Assembly: GCA_035460985.1 (NCBI GenBank)
Contig: DATHWC010000114.1
Location: 1-64,000, forward strand
Origin: Lunatibacter sp035460985
Lineage (GTDB): Bacteria; Bacteroidota; Bacteroidia; Cytophagales; Cyclobacteriaceae
Direction of reading: 5' to 3'
Length of the DNA stretch: 64,000 nt
Both the position numbers and the translations under genes were made by a program. The notes under the pieces were generated by a model. That model was not told the origin of the DNA and did no database searches. It saw nothing but the letters and a program-made list of their open reading frames with translations. This document shows positions 7,395-16,753 of this stretch, in pieces; position 1 is the stretch's first letter; each line of letters opens with the position of its first letter.

Positions 7395-8162
7395 ATGGAC
7401 TTGGATACACCAACACTTCGAATCGTACGCATTGTAATCATTTGTATCACAGCTACCTGGCTGGTAAACCATGATGCACAAGGCCAACAATATGAAGTAG
7501 GCCTGGGACTCGGAGGCGCAACCTATACAGGCGATATAATCCGAAGGATTGAACCTTCCCAGGTAGGTATTCAAGGTACGTTATTTGGCAGACGAAATTT
7601 TGACAATGCATGGAGTTTACGGGGAGGAATTTCCATAGCCCGGCTAAACGCAGCCGACAGCATCTCTCCGATTGACCCAGTCGCCTTGGCGCGCAATGCG
7701 CACTTCCAAGGTACCCTTTTCGAAGTGTCCGCTATTATGGAGTTCCACTTTCTCGACTACCTGGCCTATCAGTCAACGACAAGATTTTCACCCTTTGGAT
7801 TCTTCGGGTTGGGATATGGTGTATTTATGGCGAATGGCCGTGGCCATCAAGGGGATCCCACTGATGAAAGCTACCGTATGGGCGGTCCAGTAATACCCTT
7901 TGGCTTAGGCGTTAAATATAAGCTCAAGGATAGGGTATTTGTGTCTTTGGAAGGGGGAGCAAGGGCTACCTTTTCTGACGCACTGGATAAAATTGGTAAC
8001 GAAGGAATTTATTACCCCCGATTCATGACAGATCCCGCAACCGGAAGTCAGGTAGTAAATCCTAACGGCCTCAATTTCGGAAACAACTCTGACAGAGACT
8101 GGTATTACTTTTTAGGCGTTACAATTAGTTATTCCTTCCACCAAGTAAAATGCTTTAACTAG
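7395..8162 (+). CDS. DUF6089 family outer-membrane beta-barrel protein
   Basis: The 255-residue protein has a hydrophobic N-terminal signal-like segment (about residues 9-27, cleavage plausible after AQG). It then shows alternating beta-strand patterns with aromatic belts (YEVGLGLGGATYTGD, FFGLGYGVF, GLGVKYKL) and ends in a strand-like YYFLGVTISYSFHQ. In Bacteroidota this family lies consistently between nadK and uppS-bamA, which suggests a role in envelope assembly; no biochemical function is known to me. It starts after the nadK terminator, so it probably has its own promoter. Confidence 0.8.
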   Translation: MDLDTPTLRIVRIVIICITATWLVNHDAQGQQYEVGLGLGGATYTGDIIRRIEPSQVGIQGTLFGRRNFDNAWSLRGGISIARLNAADSISPIDPVALARNAHFQGTLFEVSAIMEFHFLDYLAYQSTTRFSPFGFFGLGYGVFMANGRGHQGDPTDESYRMGGPVIPFGLGVKYKLKDRVFVSLEGGARATFSDALDKIGNEGIYYPRFMTDPATGSQVVNPNGLNFGNNSDRDWYYFLGVTISYSFHQVKCFN

Positions 8163-8256
8163 CTTTAACGATTATTAATTAGCCATTAAGGTAGAACTTT
8201 CAAAAAGAAGTGTCATTTTTGTACCTTAAAAAAATAAAGTTCCGAGTAATTTGCCC

Positions 8257-8994
8257 ATGAAGGACATAATTGACAAGACTAATATTCCCCACCACATAGC
8301 GGTTATCATGGACGGAAACGGCCGATGGGCACAAAAGAAAGGTGCCATGAGGGTTTTTGGACATAAAAACGCGATCACAGCAGTGAGAGAGGCCATCGAA
8401 GGATGTGCGGAATTGGGCGTGGGATATATTACCCTGTATGCCTTTTCCACGGAAAATTGGTCCCGTCCCCAAGATGAGGTGGACGCATTGATGGAAATAT
8501 TGGTACAGGCCATCGTGGATGAAGTACCAACCATGATGAAAAATAATATACGGTTGACGACTATCGGAGACATTGCCACCTTACCTGGCAAATGCCAGCA
8601 ACATTTGGAAGGCGGTATTGAAACCACGAAAAACAACACGGGATTAACCGTTGTTTTAGCATTGAGTTACAGTGGAAGGTGGGAAATACTTTCGTCGGTC
8701 AGGCAAATTGTCAAAAAAGTAATCTCTGGAGAGCTTCCAGAATCAGCAATAGATCAGGAGGTGATTTCGTCCCATTTAAATACCGCGGATATTCCTGATC
8801 CGGAGTTGCTAATACGAACCAGTGGTGAATTGCGAATCAGCAATTTCATGCTCTGGCAGTTGGCTTATACCGAGCTGTATTTTACAGAGGTATTGTGGCC
8901 TGACTTCCGCAAAGAGCATTTACACGAAGCAATCCTAGCTTACCAAAAGCGCGAGAGGCGTTTTGGTAAAACAGGAGCACAGATTAAATCATAA
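8257..8994 (+). CDS. uppS: Isoprenyl transferase (undecaprenyl diphosphate synthase)
   Basis: This cis-prenyltransferase makes the C55 lipid carrier needed for peptidoglycan and other glycans. From the ATG at 8257 it is 245 residues, with HIAVIMDGNGRWA (catalytic D19), a GHK segment, TLYAFSTENWSRP, and the C-terminal PDPELLIRTSGELRISNF and LWPDF motifs. A TTG two codons earlier is less likely. The TAA stop overlaps the bamA ATG by one base, so the two are translationally coupled, tying lipid carrier supply to outer-membrane assembly genes. Confidence 0.96.
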   Translation: MKDIIDKTNIPHHIAVIMDGNGRWAQKKGAMRVFGHKNAITAVREAIEGCAELGVGYITLYAFSTENWSRPQDEVDALMEILVQAIVDEVPTMMKNNIRLTTIGDIATLPGKCQQHLEGGIETTKNNTGLTVVLALSYSGRWEILSSVRQIVKKVISGELPESAIDQEVISSHLNTADIPDPELLIRTSGELRISNFMLWQLAYTELYFTEVLWPDFRKEHLHEAILAYQKRERRFGKTGAQIKS

Positions 8995-11711
8995 TGTTGA
9001 TGAAAAAGAATTTACTTGTTGCATGTTTGTTGCTATTGGCAGGAGTCGCCGAGGCCCAGATTCGTTTGGGTCAAAGTCGGTATTCCAGCCAAAAGCCGGT
9101 CAACATCATTGATTTGGATTATTCCAAACCAAAGAAATTCCGCATTGCAGAAATCCAAGCCGTTGGCCTGAGTACACTCGATGAGACCGCCATTATTTCC
9201 TTAGCAGGACTACGGGTGGATGACGAAATCTCCGTGCCCGGGGACGTCATCTCCACTGCCCTAAAAAAGCTTTGGAAACAGGGGATTATTGGAGATGTCA
9301 AAATATTGGTTACAAAAATCGAAGGAGACGATATTTATTTGTTGTTGGACCTCACGGAAAGGCCACGATTCAGTCGCGTGGAGTTTACAGGGGTTAACAA
9401 AACTCAAGAGGGAGAACTAAAAGACAAGGTTGAGATTCGCGGACGGGTAGTTCGGGACGATGTGCTCAACAACGCACAACGAAAGATTAAAGATTATTTT
9501 GTTGATAAGGGCCATCTAAATGCCCAAGTAAAAGTGACGCAAGAGCGGGATACTACTCTTCCAAATAGCGTAAAGCTTCGATTTGATGTGGTCAGGGATA
9601 GCAAAGTCCGAATTAATGAAATAAAAATTGATGGAAATGAAAACATCGCTGACGGCAAAATCAAGAAAAAGCTGAAAGGAACTAAAGAACATGCGCGGCT
9701 TTATATTTTTAAGGACTTGGTGTCCCGATTACTGAACACAACCCCTAAAACAGCCAAAGAGGCCATCGTATACAGAAATCCAGTTTCACTTGAGGAAGTA
9801 GAAACATACATCAACAAAAACTTCAAACTTAACTTCTTCAACGGATCCAAATTTGTCAGGTCAGACTACCGGGATGACAAGAACAAGGTAGTCGCCTTCT
9901 ATAACAGTAGGGGATATCGGGATGCGGAAATCGTCAGTGATTCTATTTACAACTTTGACAAAGACCGGATCAACATCGATATACATATAGAAGAGGGCAA
10001 GCAGTATTATTACCGGAACATTACCTTTTCAGGGAATTATATTTATGAGAGTGCCGCCTTGCAGGCCAAATTGGGCATCTTCAAAGGGGATGTGTATAAT
10101 AAGGAGCGGCTTGACAAACGCTTGAATTATGACCCGCAACGGGGAGACGACGTCAGTTCTCTCTATCAGGATGATGGTTATCTTTTCTTTACCATCGACC
10201 CCGTGGAAGTGAATGTGGAGGCAGATTCCATAGATATTGAGCTTCGGATATTCGAAGGACCCCAAGTGACCGTTAACAGTGTCTCCATCGAGGGGAATGA
10301 ACGTACCAGTGACCACGTCGTGATGCGGGAAATCCGGATTCTACCAGGCCAGAAATTTAACCGTAGTGCGTTGGTCCGAACTATCCGGGAACTTTCCCAA
10401 ATTGGATATTTTGACCCGGAAAATATAGAGCCAGACATGCGGCCTAACTTCGAAGAAGCTACGGTGGATATCGTCTTCAAACTCGAAGAAAGGCCTAATG
10501 ACCAGATAGAATTGTCGGGTGGATGGGGAGGTCTATTCGGTTTCGTTGGAACGGTAGGTCTTACCTTCAACAATTTCTCGATCAAAAACATCAAGGACTT
10601 CTCGAAGTGGCGGCCGCTTCCGGTCGGTGACGGGCAGAAAGTTTCCCTTCGGGTTCAAGCCAATGGACGTAGTTTCCAGAACTATAGTGTTTCCTTCACT
10701 GAGCCTTGGTTTGGAGGTCGTAAGCCTAATGCACTTAGCTTAAGTTTGAACCACTCCATTCAGCGTCAGATTGATTTCTTCAATAGAAACAACATTGGCA
10801 ATGAGTTGGGGTCATTCAAGATTACCGGAGCCACCTTGGGGTTGGCCAAGCGGGTAACCTGGCCGGACGATTATTTCCAAGTCAGCAATTCCCTGCAGTT
10901 TCAGGTGTATGATTTTGACGAGTACGGTAACTTCTTCGGATTGAGTTATAATACTGGAGTTGCGCGCAGCATTGCGCTAAACACGACCATTGCCAGAAAC
11001 AATATTGACAACCCGATCTATCCGCGGTTTGGCTCAAACATTATCTTAAGTGCCAGTGTAACGCCGCCCTACACGTCAATGAATAAAAACATCAACCGGG
11101 AATCTCCGGACGAGCAGAAATACCAGTGGTTGGAATACCACAAATGGATGTTTGATGCCTCTCTTTATACGCCGCTATTTGGGTCAAATAAGTTGGTCTT
11201 AAGTGCACGTACTCACTTAGGTTTTGTAGGTTCGTATGGCGACCGTATAGGCATTATTCCTTTGGAACGCTTTGTGCTTGGTGGGGATGGAATGAACATG
11301 ATGAACTTTGCCTTGGGTCAGGAGATTATCGGTCTGAGAGGATATGAAAATCAATCAATCACGCCAGGCAGAGACTTTAGAGGACAGGCCAATGCCCCCG
11401 TGCCTTATGGTGGAGTTGTGTACAACAAGCATGTGATGGAAGTACGATTCCTAGTATCACCTAACCCTTCTGCGACTATATTCCTCTTAGGATTTGCAGA
11501 GGCAGGCAACAACTGGGGCAACTATGCTGAATATAATCCGTATGACCTCAAAAAGTCAGCGGGCTTTGGTGCTCGGATATTTATGCCGGCCTTCGGGTTA
11601 TTGGGTATTGATTGGGGTTATGGATTTGACGAAGTTCCCTCCTTGCAAAATCCCAACCCGGGTCCAAGTGGAGGAATGTTCCACTTTACTATAGGGCAAC
11701 AATTTAGATAA
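8994..11711 (+). CDS. bamA: Outer membrane protein assembly factor BamA
   Basis: BamA inserts beta-barrel proteins into the outer membrane. The 905-residue protein has a signal peptide (cleavage after AEAQ near 22), then a run of POTRA repeats over about residues 45-500 (recurring patterns such as FRIAEIQAVG, SRVEFTGVN, RINEIKIDGNENI, YYRNITFSGNYIY, TVNSVSIEGNERT). A C-terminal Omp85 barrel contains FTEPWFGGRKP, FVLGGDGMN, IIGLRGYEN and a terminal FTIGQQFR strand. It is longer than the E. coli protein (about 810), as is common in Bacteroidota. Two Skp-like chaperone genes follow at once. Confidence 0.95.
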   Translation: MLMKKNLLVACLLLLAGVAEAQIRLGQSRYSSQKPVNIIDLDYSKPKKFRIAEIQAVGLSTLDETAIISLAGLRVDDEISVPGDVISTALKKLWKQGIIGDVKILVTKIEGDDIYLLLDLTERPRFSRVEFTGVNKTQEGELKDKVEIRGRVVRDDVLNNAQRKIKDYFVDKGHLNAQVKVTQERDTTLPNSVKLRFDVVRDSKVRINEIKIDGNENIADGKIKKKLKGTKEHARLYIFKDLVSRLLNTTPKTAKEAIVYRNPVSLEEVETYINKNFKLNFFNGSKFVRSDYRDDKNKVVAFYNSRGYRDAEIVSDSIYNFDKDRINIDIHIEEGKQYYYRNITFSGNYIYESAALQAKLGIFKGDVYNKERLDKRLNYDPQRGDDVSSLYQDDGYLFFTIDPVEVNVEADSIDIELRIFEGPQVTVNSVSIEGNERTSDHVVMREIRILPGQKFNRSALVRTIRELSQIGYFDPENIEPDMRPNFEEATVDIVFKLEERPNDQIELSGGWGGLFGFVGTVGLTFNNFSIKNIKDFSKWRPLPVGDGQKVSLRVQANGRSFQNYSVSFTEPWFGGRKPNALSLSLNHSIQRQIDFFNRNNIGNELGSFKITGATLGLAKRVTWPDDYFQVSNSLQFQVYDFDEYGNFFGLSYNTGVARSIALNTTIARNNIDNPIYPRFGSNIILSASVTPPYTSMNKNINRESPDEQKYQWLEYHKWMFDASLYTPLFGSNKLVLSARTHLGFVGSYGDRIGIIPLERFVLGGDGMNMMNFALGQEIIGLRGYENQSITPGRDFRGQANAPVPYGGVVYNKHVMEVRFLVSPNPSATIFLLGFAEAGNNWGNYAEYNPYDLKKSAGFGARIFMPAFGLLGIDWGYGFDEVPSLQNPNPGPSGGMFHFTIGQQFR

Positions 11712-11713
11712 TT

Positions 11714-12238
11714 ATGGAAAGATGGTTGAATTTGCTACTTTTGCTGTTCCTTTTTCCTGCCCTCACCCAGGCACAGAAAATCGGCTATGTGGATACCGAA
11801 TATATCCTCAACAAACACCCAGACTATAAGATGGTGCAAGGTGAAGTAGAGACGTTGGGTAATGAATGGAAAAAAGAGGCACAAAATTTGGACAGTGAGA
11901 TAAAAGAACTGTATAATGCCTTAAAAGCAGAAGAAGTTTTGCTGACGGAGGAAATGTACGAAGAGCGTATGGCGGTCATAAAAGAAAAAGAGAATGCGGC
12001 CAGAGCTTTTCAAAACAGGGTTTTTGGCCCAAATGGACAGTTTTGGCAAAAACAATCAGAGCTAATGCAGCCCCTACAATCTAAGATATATGATGCGATA
12101 GACCGGGTAAGTAAGCGGAATGCTATAGCGATATTGTTTGACAAAGCGTCAGGACCAACTGCCATAATTTATACAGATCCGAGACACGATTACTCTGATT
12201 TTGTCTTGGAAGAACTAGGATTAGAAGAAAACAATTAA
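11714..12238 (+). CDS. OmpH/Skp family periplasmic chaperone (first copy)
   Basis: This 174-residue protein has a signal peptide (cleavage about residue 20, after TQA) and the OmpH start motif KIGYVDTEYIL. A long charged, coiled-coil-rich middle (about 45-110) forms the tentacles in Skp, and a compact C-terminus returns with AIAILFDKASG and a YTDPRHDYSDFVL tail. Skp-type trimers hold unfolded outer-membrane proteins on their way to BamA. It begins three bases after bamA, which supports that job. It is paralogous to the next gene. Confidence 0.88.
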   Translation: MERWLNLLLLLFLFPALTQAQKIGYVDTEYILNKHPDYKMVQGEVETLGNEWKKEAQNLDSEIKELYNALKAEEVLLTEEMYEERMAVIKEKENAARAFQNRVFGPNGQFWQKQSELMQPLQSKIYDAIDRVSKRNAIAILFDKASGPTAIIYTDPRHDYSDFVLEELGLEENN

Positions 12239-12258
12239 AATTAACAAAAATTAACACT

Positions 12259-12801
12259 ATGAAAGCAAAAATCATCCTATCAGCAATTGCAGTGCTTTGC
12301 TTTGGATTTGTAGCTACCGCACAGGAGCTGAAAATTGGGTACACCAATGTAGAGTACATCATGAGCCTGATGCCAGAGATGGAGCAGATAGATGCGGATG
12401 TAACCGATTACGGTGCGCAATTGGATCAACAAATTCAAACAAAAACTCAGGCTTTTCAGCGCCAAGTACAAACGTATCAGCAGTCCATGAATACCATGAC
12501 TGAGGAAGCGAGAGGCACAAAAGAACAGGAGTTAACCCAGATGCAGCAGGAAATTCAAAAATTCCAGCAGGACGTTCAGGCATCTTATTCCAGAAAATTG
12601 CAGGAACTGTTGGAACCAGTTCAAACTAAGGTGTACAACGCTATCAATGCAGTAGCTGCGGAAAACAATTACACGCATATTCTTTCTGAATCTGCAGGAC
12701 AAGCTGGACCCATCTTACTTTATACCAAAGACGATGATCCCTTTACCAACTTGGTATTGGCGAAGCTTGGGGTCACTCCTCCTGCCCAGCCAGGGAATTA
12801 A
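12259..12801 (+). CDS. OmpH/Skp family periplasmic chaperone (second copy)
   Basis: It has 180 residues: a signal peptide ending near ATAQ (21), the motif LKIGYTNVEYIMS, a long Gln-rich coiled coil (about 50-125; many QQ and QTYQQ runs) and a C-terminal YTHILSESAGQAGPILLYTKDDDPFTNLVL closing the trimer body. It is the same family as the gene 20 bases upstream but more glutamine-rich in the coil. It is the last gene before the terminator at 12828-12860, closing the uppS-bamA-ompH-ompH operon. Confidence 0.88.
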   Translation: MKAKIILSAIAVLCFGFVATAQELKIGYTNVEYIMSLMPEMEQIDADVTDYGAQLDQQIQTKTQAFQRQVQTYQQSMNTMTEEARGTKEQELTQMQQEIQKFQQDVQASYSRKLQELLEPVQTKVYNAINAVAAENNYTHILSESAGQAGPILLYTKDDDPFTNLVLAKLGVTPPAQPGN

Positions 12802-12827
12802 ATCATCATATTAATTAAAATAATTAG

Positions 12828-12860
12828 AGCCCGTGTCCTTGGATTACGGGCTTTTTTTTA
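12828..12860 (+). terminator. Rho-independent terminator of the bamA operon
   Basis: AGCCCGT pairs with ACGGGCT around an 11-base loop, followed by eight T residues. Confidence 0.85.
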
Positions 12861-12935
12861 TTTTTACCAGTAAATTTAGATTTATAAGAATTATTTCTGA
12901 CCAAATCGATACTTTTATACAAACAACAGCCCGTT

Positions 12936-13331
12936 ATGAACCTTTCTAACCTTATTTTCATTGTCTGGATTTCCTTTTTTTCTGCCTCACCCGTCCTTCA
13001 TTTGCAAGCAGTTTCTTATGATTTGGAAGCCACAGAGGTAGTATGCCATACCACGGATTCCGGTGACAGGTATTTTTCGTATCTCGTTACCAACGTAGGA
13101 AGTGAAACTGCCCCATCGGGAAGTTATCAGGTATATTTTAAGGTAAATGGTAAAATGATAAGTTTTGAGCGAGTAACTGGACCGCTTGAACCTGGAAAAT
13201 CGATCCTATATACCTCAGAGCATAAGTTTGACCCAAATCAGAAAAAGAAGGTTTTGAAGTACAATTTGATAATCAATACTAAGGATTTTAATAAGGAGAA
13301 TAATAGGAAGAGTGGGGAGATATCTCTTTAA
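12936..13331 (+). CDS. Small secreted protein with a CARDB-like (Ig-fold) domain
   Basis: The 131-residue protein starts with a hydrophobic leader (about residues 4-22). A single beta-rich domain follows, with features of CARDB-type adhesion modules: YLVTNVGSETAPSGSYQVYFKVNG, LEPGKSILYTS and a closing YNLIINTKDFNKENNR (compare the asparagine-rich end strand of such domains). Function is unknown; binding or surface display is possible. It lies alone between the bamA terminator and a palindrome-rich intergenic stretch. Confidence 0.65.
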   Translation: MNLSNLIFIVWISFFSASPVLHLQAVSYDLEATEVVCHTTDSGDRYFSYLVTNVGSETAPSGSYQVYFKVNGKMISFERVTGPLEPGKSILYTSEHKFDPNQKKKVLKYNLIINTKDFNKENNRKSGEISL

Positions 13332-13790
13332 ATGATATTGATGGATACTAATGGATATTGGATATTAGTATATATTAGATATATGGTGGATATATAGTTG
13401 AAATATGGCCTACGGCCGAAATATTAAAATGAAATTAGATACTGGATACTAGTTGATATTGAAAAATGGCCTTGCGGCCGGAATAGTGGGGATGATGTAA
13501 TTAGATACCTGCATACAGGCCAGGCAGGTTGGATATTGGTTGGTTCAAAGTGCCGTTAGGCACGGCCGATATAACAGCCCCCGGTTTCAACCGGGGGAAA
13601 AAAGGAAGAATTTTATTTGCAAAGTTCCATCGGGACGGCCGATATTGGGCCATGGTATAAATTAAATACGTGTGTAGTGGTACTACACCCAGTGAGAGAG
13701 ATAAACCTTTGAGGTCTTCCAGACCACGAAGGTTTTTTCCAGGAAATAATTACTTTTTAAAATGTTTGACAATCGCGTACCTAACCTTCC
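13332..13790. repeat. Palindrome-dense intergenic region
   Basis: No gene is seen in 459 bases. It holds recurring GGATATT/GATACT-like words and a series of hairpins: GGCC-TAC-GGCC (13408-13418), GGCCTTGCGGCC (13469-13480), GTGCCGTTAGGCAC (13549-13562), CCCCCGGTTTCAACCGGGGG (13578-13597), GTGTAGT-GGT-ACTACAC (near 13671-13687), and the AACCTT...AAGGTT hairpin at 13704-13734. Confidence 0.75.
13704..13734. terminator. Hairpin between convergent genes, terminator-like
   Basis: AACCTT...GGTCT-TCC-AGACC...AAGGTT is followed by a T-run on the plus strand. It resembles the hairpin at 20771-20834 and lies in the same position, between a plus-strand and a minus-strand gene end. Confidence 0.5.
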
Positions 13791-15425
13791 CTACTTCCGC
13801 TCTACCTCCTTGAGGTTTTCCAGTTTTTTGTCCCGGAGAAAGCCGTTGATGTCTTCGAAATGCTCCTTTACCCGCTTATTTCCAAACTCAAACACTTTTG
13901 TCACCAACCCATCCAAAAAGTCCCTATCATGGGAAACTAAGATCAAGGTACCGTCAAATGCTTTTAATGCATCTTTGATAATGTCTTTGGTTTTCATGTC
14001 CAGGTGATTGGTAGGCTCATCGAGAATGAGCAGGTTGACAGGTTCCAGAAGGAGTTTGATCAGTGCCAATCGGGTCTTTTCCCCACCGGAAAGTACCTTT
14101 ACCTTTTTGGCAGATTCCTCTCCGCCAAACATAAACGCACCCAGCAAATCCTTGATTTTAGTCCGTATTTCCCCAACCGCAAGCTGGTCGATGGTATCAA
14201 AAATGGTCATACTTTCGTCCAAGAGCGACGCCTGATTTTGCGCAAAATAGCCGATATGGGTATTGTGGGCCAGTTCGCATTTGCCCTGGTAATCAATTTC
14301 TCCCATTATGGCTTTTACCATGGTGGATTTTCCTTCCCCGTTTTTACCCACAAAAGCAATCTTCTGACCCCGCTCTATAGTCATGGAGGCGTTTTTGAAT
14401 ACTACATGATCACCATAGGTTTTGGTTAGTTCCTCCACGGTTACGGGATACTTCCCGGAACGGGGGGCGGGTGGGAAACGAAGCCGTAAGGCAGAATTGT
14501 CCACCTCATCCACTTCCACGATATCCAGTTTTTCCAGCATCTTTACCCTAGACTGCACCTGCAGGGTTTTGGAATAGGTGCCTTTAAACCGCTCTATAAA
14601 TTGCATGTTGTCAGCAATTATCCGTTGCTGATCGTCGTATTGTTTTTGCTGTTGTTCACGGCGCTCCTTCCGAAGTTCCAGATAATGGCTGTATTTGGCT
14701 TTATAGTCATATATACGGCCCATGGTTACCTCAATGGTCCTTGTGGTAATATTGTCAACAAAAGCCCTGTCGTGGGAAATTACAACTACCGCTTTGGCTT
14801 TTTGGGTCAAAAACTCCTCCAGCCATTGAATAGACTCAATATCCAGGTGGTTGGTCGGCTCATCCAACAAGATAAGATCTGGCTTTTGCAATAGAATTTT
14901 GGCCAGCTCGATTCGCATTCTCCATCCTCCGGAGAACTCCGAAGTGGGCCGGGTAAAATCTTTACGCTCAAAACCAAGGCCCAACAGTACCTTCTCCACT
15001 TCAGCTTCATAGTTGACTTCTTCTATCGCATAGAATTTTTCACTGAGTTCTGATACCCGTTCAATGATCTTGTAATATCCTTCTGAATCATAGTCCGTTC
15101 GGACAGTCAGTTCCTCGTTTAGAGCTTCAATTTCTTTTTGCATCCCCAGGTAGGAGGCAAAGGCTTTGGAGGTTTCTTCCATCACCGAGCAATCATCGGC
15201 TGTAAGCAAATGTTGGGGGAGGTAGGCAATGACCGCATCCTTTGGTGCAGATACCCCGCCCTTTGAAGGTTTGGACAATCCGGCAATGATTTTAAGCATG
15301 GTGGACTTGCCCGCACCGTTTTTACCCATAAGGGCTATTTTATCTGTCTCGTTAATAGAAAAGGAAACCTCACTAAAAAGTGGTTTTCCCCCGTGAATGA
15401 CGGAAATAGAATCTACTGAAATCAT
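13791..15425 (-). CDS. ABC-F family ATP-binding cassette protein
   Basis: Two ABC modules in one 544-residue soluble chain, with no membrane segments. The first has Walker A GKNGAGKST (34-42), signature SGGWRMRIELA and Walker B LILLDEPTNHLD. The charged inter-domain linker spans about residues 240-320. The second has GKNGEGKST, LSGGEKTRLAL and LLILDEPTNHLD. ABC-F proteins act on the ribosome, in translation factor-like or antibiotic-protection roles; this one most resembles the Uup/EttA/YdiF housekeeping types. It follows prfA by 60 bases on the same strand, in keeping with a translation-linked unit. Confidence 0.92.
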   Translation of the reverse strand: MISVDSISVIHGGKPLFSEVSFSINETDKIALMGKNGAGKSTMLKIIAGLSKPSKGGVSAPKDAVIAYLPQHLLTADDCSVMEETSKAFASYLGMQKEIEALNEELTVRTDYDSEGYYKIIERVSELSEKFYAIEEVNYEAEVEKVLLGLGFERKDFTRPTSEFSGGWRMRIELAKILLQKPDLILLDEPTNHLDIESIQWLEEFLTQKAKAVVVISHDRAFVDNITTRTIEVTMGRIYDYKAKYSHYLELRKERREQQQKQYDDQQRIIADNMQFIERFKGTYSKTLQVQSRVKMLEKLDIVEVDEVDNSALRLRFPPAPRSGKYPVTVEELTKTYGDHVVFKNASMTIERGQKIAFVGKNGEGKSTMVKAIMGEIDYQGKCELAHNTHIGYFAQNQASLLDESMTIFDTIDQLAVGEIRTKIKDLLGAFMFGGEESAKKVKVLSGGEKTRLALIKLLLEPVNLLILDEPTNHLDMKTKDIIKDALKAFDGTLILVSHDRDFLDGLVTKVFEFGNKRVKEHFEDINGFLRDKKLENLKEVERK

Positions 15426-15485
15426 GAATGCATGAAGTAAGAATATTGGAAATAGTTATTCGGCTTATTTAAAGAAAGAAGTAGC

Positions 15486-16562
15486 CTAATCTTCCATGCC
15501 GCCGGCCTGCATTTTTTCCGCATTTTCGGCAAAACGCAAGGCTTGGATAAACTCTTCGATATTTCCTTCCATTACTTCGGGAAGGTTATAAACAGTCCGG
15601 TTGATCCGGTGGTCAGTTACCCGGCTTTGCGGATAATTGTAAGTTCGGATCTTATCAGAGCGATCTCCACTTCCGACCATAGACCTTCGCTGAGCTCCTA
15701 CGTTTTCATTGTGTTTGGCCAATTCGATTTCATAAATCCGGCTTCGGAGCACTTTAAGCGCTTTTTCGAAATTTTTGATCTGGGATTTTTGATCCTGACA
15801 AGTAACGACCAATCCGGTAGGTTCGTGGGTCAATCGGACGGCAGAGTAGGTGGTATTGACTGACTGGCCTCCTGGACCCGAAGAACAATACGTATCTTTG
15901 CGTACTTCATTCATGTCAATCTGTACATCCACTTCCTCCATTTCAGGCAAGACGGCAACCGTGGCTGCAGAGGTATGTACCCTACCTTGTGTTTCAGTGG
16001 CTGGCACACGCTGAACTCGGTGCACTCCCGATTCGTATTTCAGCATCCCATAAGCATCCGTACCGGAAACGGAGCTAATAATTTCCTTGTATCCTCCTGA
16101 GGAGCCAAAAGTCAGGTCAAGGACAGTGAGTTTAAGGTTTTGCTTTTCACAAAACCGCTCATACATCCGAAAAAGATCACCTGCAAAAATGGCTGCTTCG
16201 TCTCCTCCCGTGCCGCCTCGGATCTCAAGGATACAGTCTTTTGAATCATTGGGATCTTTGGGGATCAGCATGGTCCGGAGGTCTTCTTCCATGGTCTCCT
16301 GCTTCTCCTTCAGTTCATCCAACTCAATTTTGGCCATTTCCCTGAAATCAGGGTCTTTTTCTTTTTCCAAAATCGATTTGGTACTTTGAATATTGTCCAT
16401 GACATTTTTGTAGGCGTTGTATGCCTCCACCACTTTTTCCAGATCTTTATATTCTTTGGAAAGTTTGGTATACTTACTCATATCGGACATCGCGTCCGGC
16501 TGAATGATGAGTTGACCTACTTCCTCAAATCTCTCCTTTATGGCTTCTAACTTGTCCAGCAT
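15486..16562 (-). CDS. prfA: Peptide chain release factor 1
   Basis: RF1 reads UAA and UAG stop codons and triggers release of the finished peptide. The protein is 358 residues, standard length. The GGQ tripeptide, at residues 231-233 within SSGPGGQSVNTT, is the catalytic loop. The stop-reading PxT motif appears as PAT in RVPATETQGRVHTSA, which marks RF1 rather than RF2. The N-terminal helical domain is intact. The downstream ABC-F gene is probably co-transcribed. Confidence 0.97.
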   Translation of the reverse strand: MLDKLEAIKERFEEVGQLIIQPDAMSDMSKYTKLSKEYKDLEKVVEAYNAYKNVMDNIQSTKSILEKEKDPDFREMAKIELDELKEKQETMEEDLRTMLIPKDPNDSKDCILEIRGGTGGDEAAIFAGDLFRMYERFCEKQNLKLTVLDLTFGSSGGYKEIISSVSGTDAYGMLKYESGVHRVQRVPATETQGRVHTSAATVAVLPEMEEVDVQIDMNEVRKDTYCSSGPGGQSVNTTYSAVRLTHEPTGLVVTCQDQKSQIKNFEKALKVLRSRIYEIELAKHNENVGAQRRSMVGSGDRSDKIRTYNYPQSRVTDHRINRTVYNLPEVMEGNIEEFIQALRFAENAEKMQAGGMED

Positions 16563-16581
16563 ATATTCTGTCTTTGGCCTG

Positions 16582-16589
16582 CAAAATTA
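16582..16589 (-). promoter_or_regulatory. Promoter-like -7 motif for prfA
   Basis: Minus-strand TAATTTTG fits TAnnTTTG, 20 bases upstream of the ATG. No TTTG -33 is visible. Confidence 0.35.
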
Positions 16590-16753
16590 AGAAAATATGT
16601 GATTTGGAGCATTGTTTTTTGAAATGTCTGTTCGAAGAATCAACCTTTGTCTTCAGATTAGGGTTTTATTGGAGTGGAAAAACCATATTCAACCAGAATC
16701 CCAATTAATAGAACGGAATGATTCCTTATCTTTACTTCCAAAATCCCTTCAAA

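Noticed and set aside
10178..10594. 138-codon minus-strand frame in bamA
   Set aside because: It is serine-rich antisense text typical of shadows of coding DNA; no motif.
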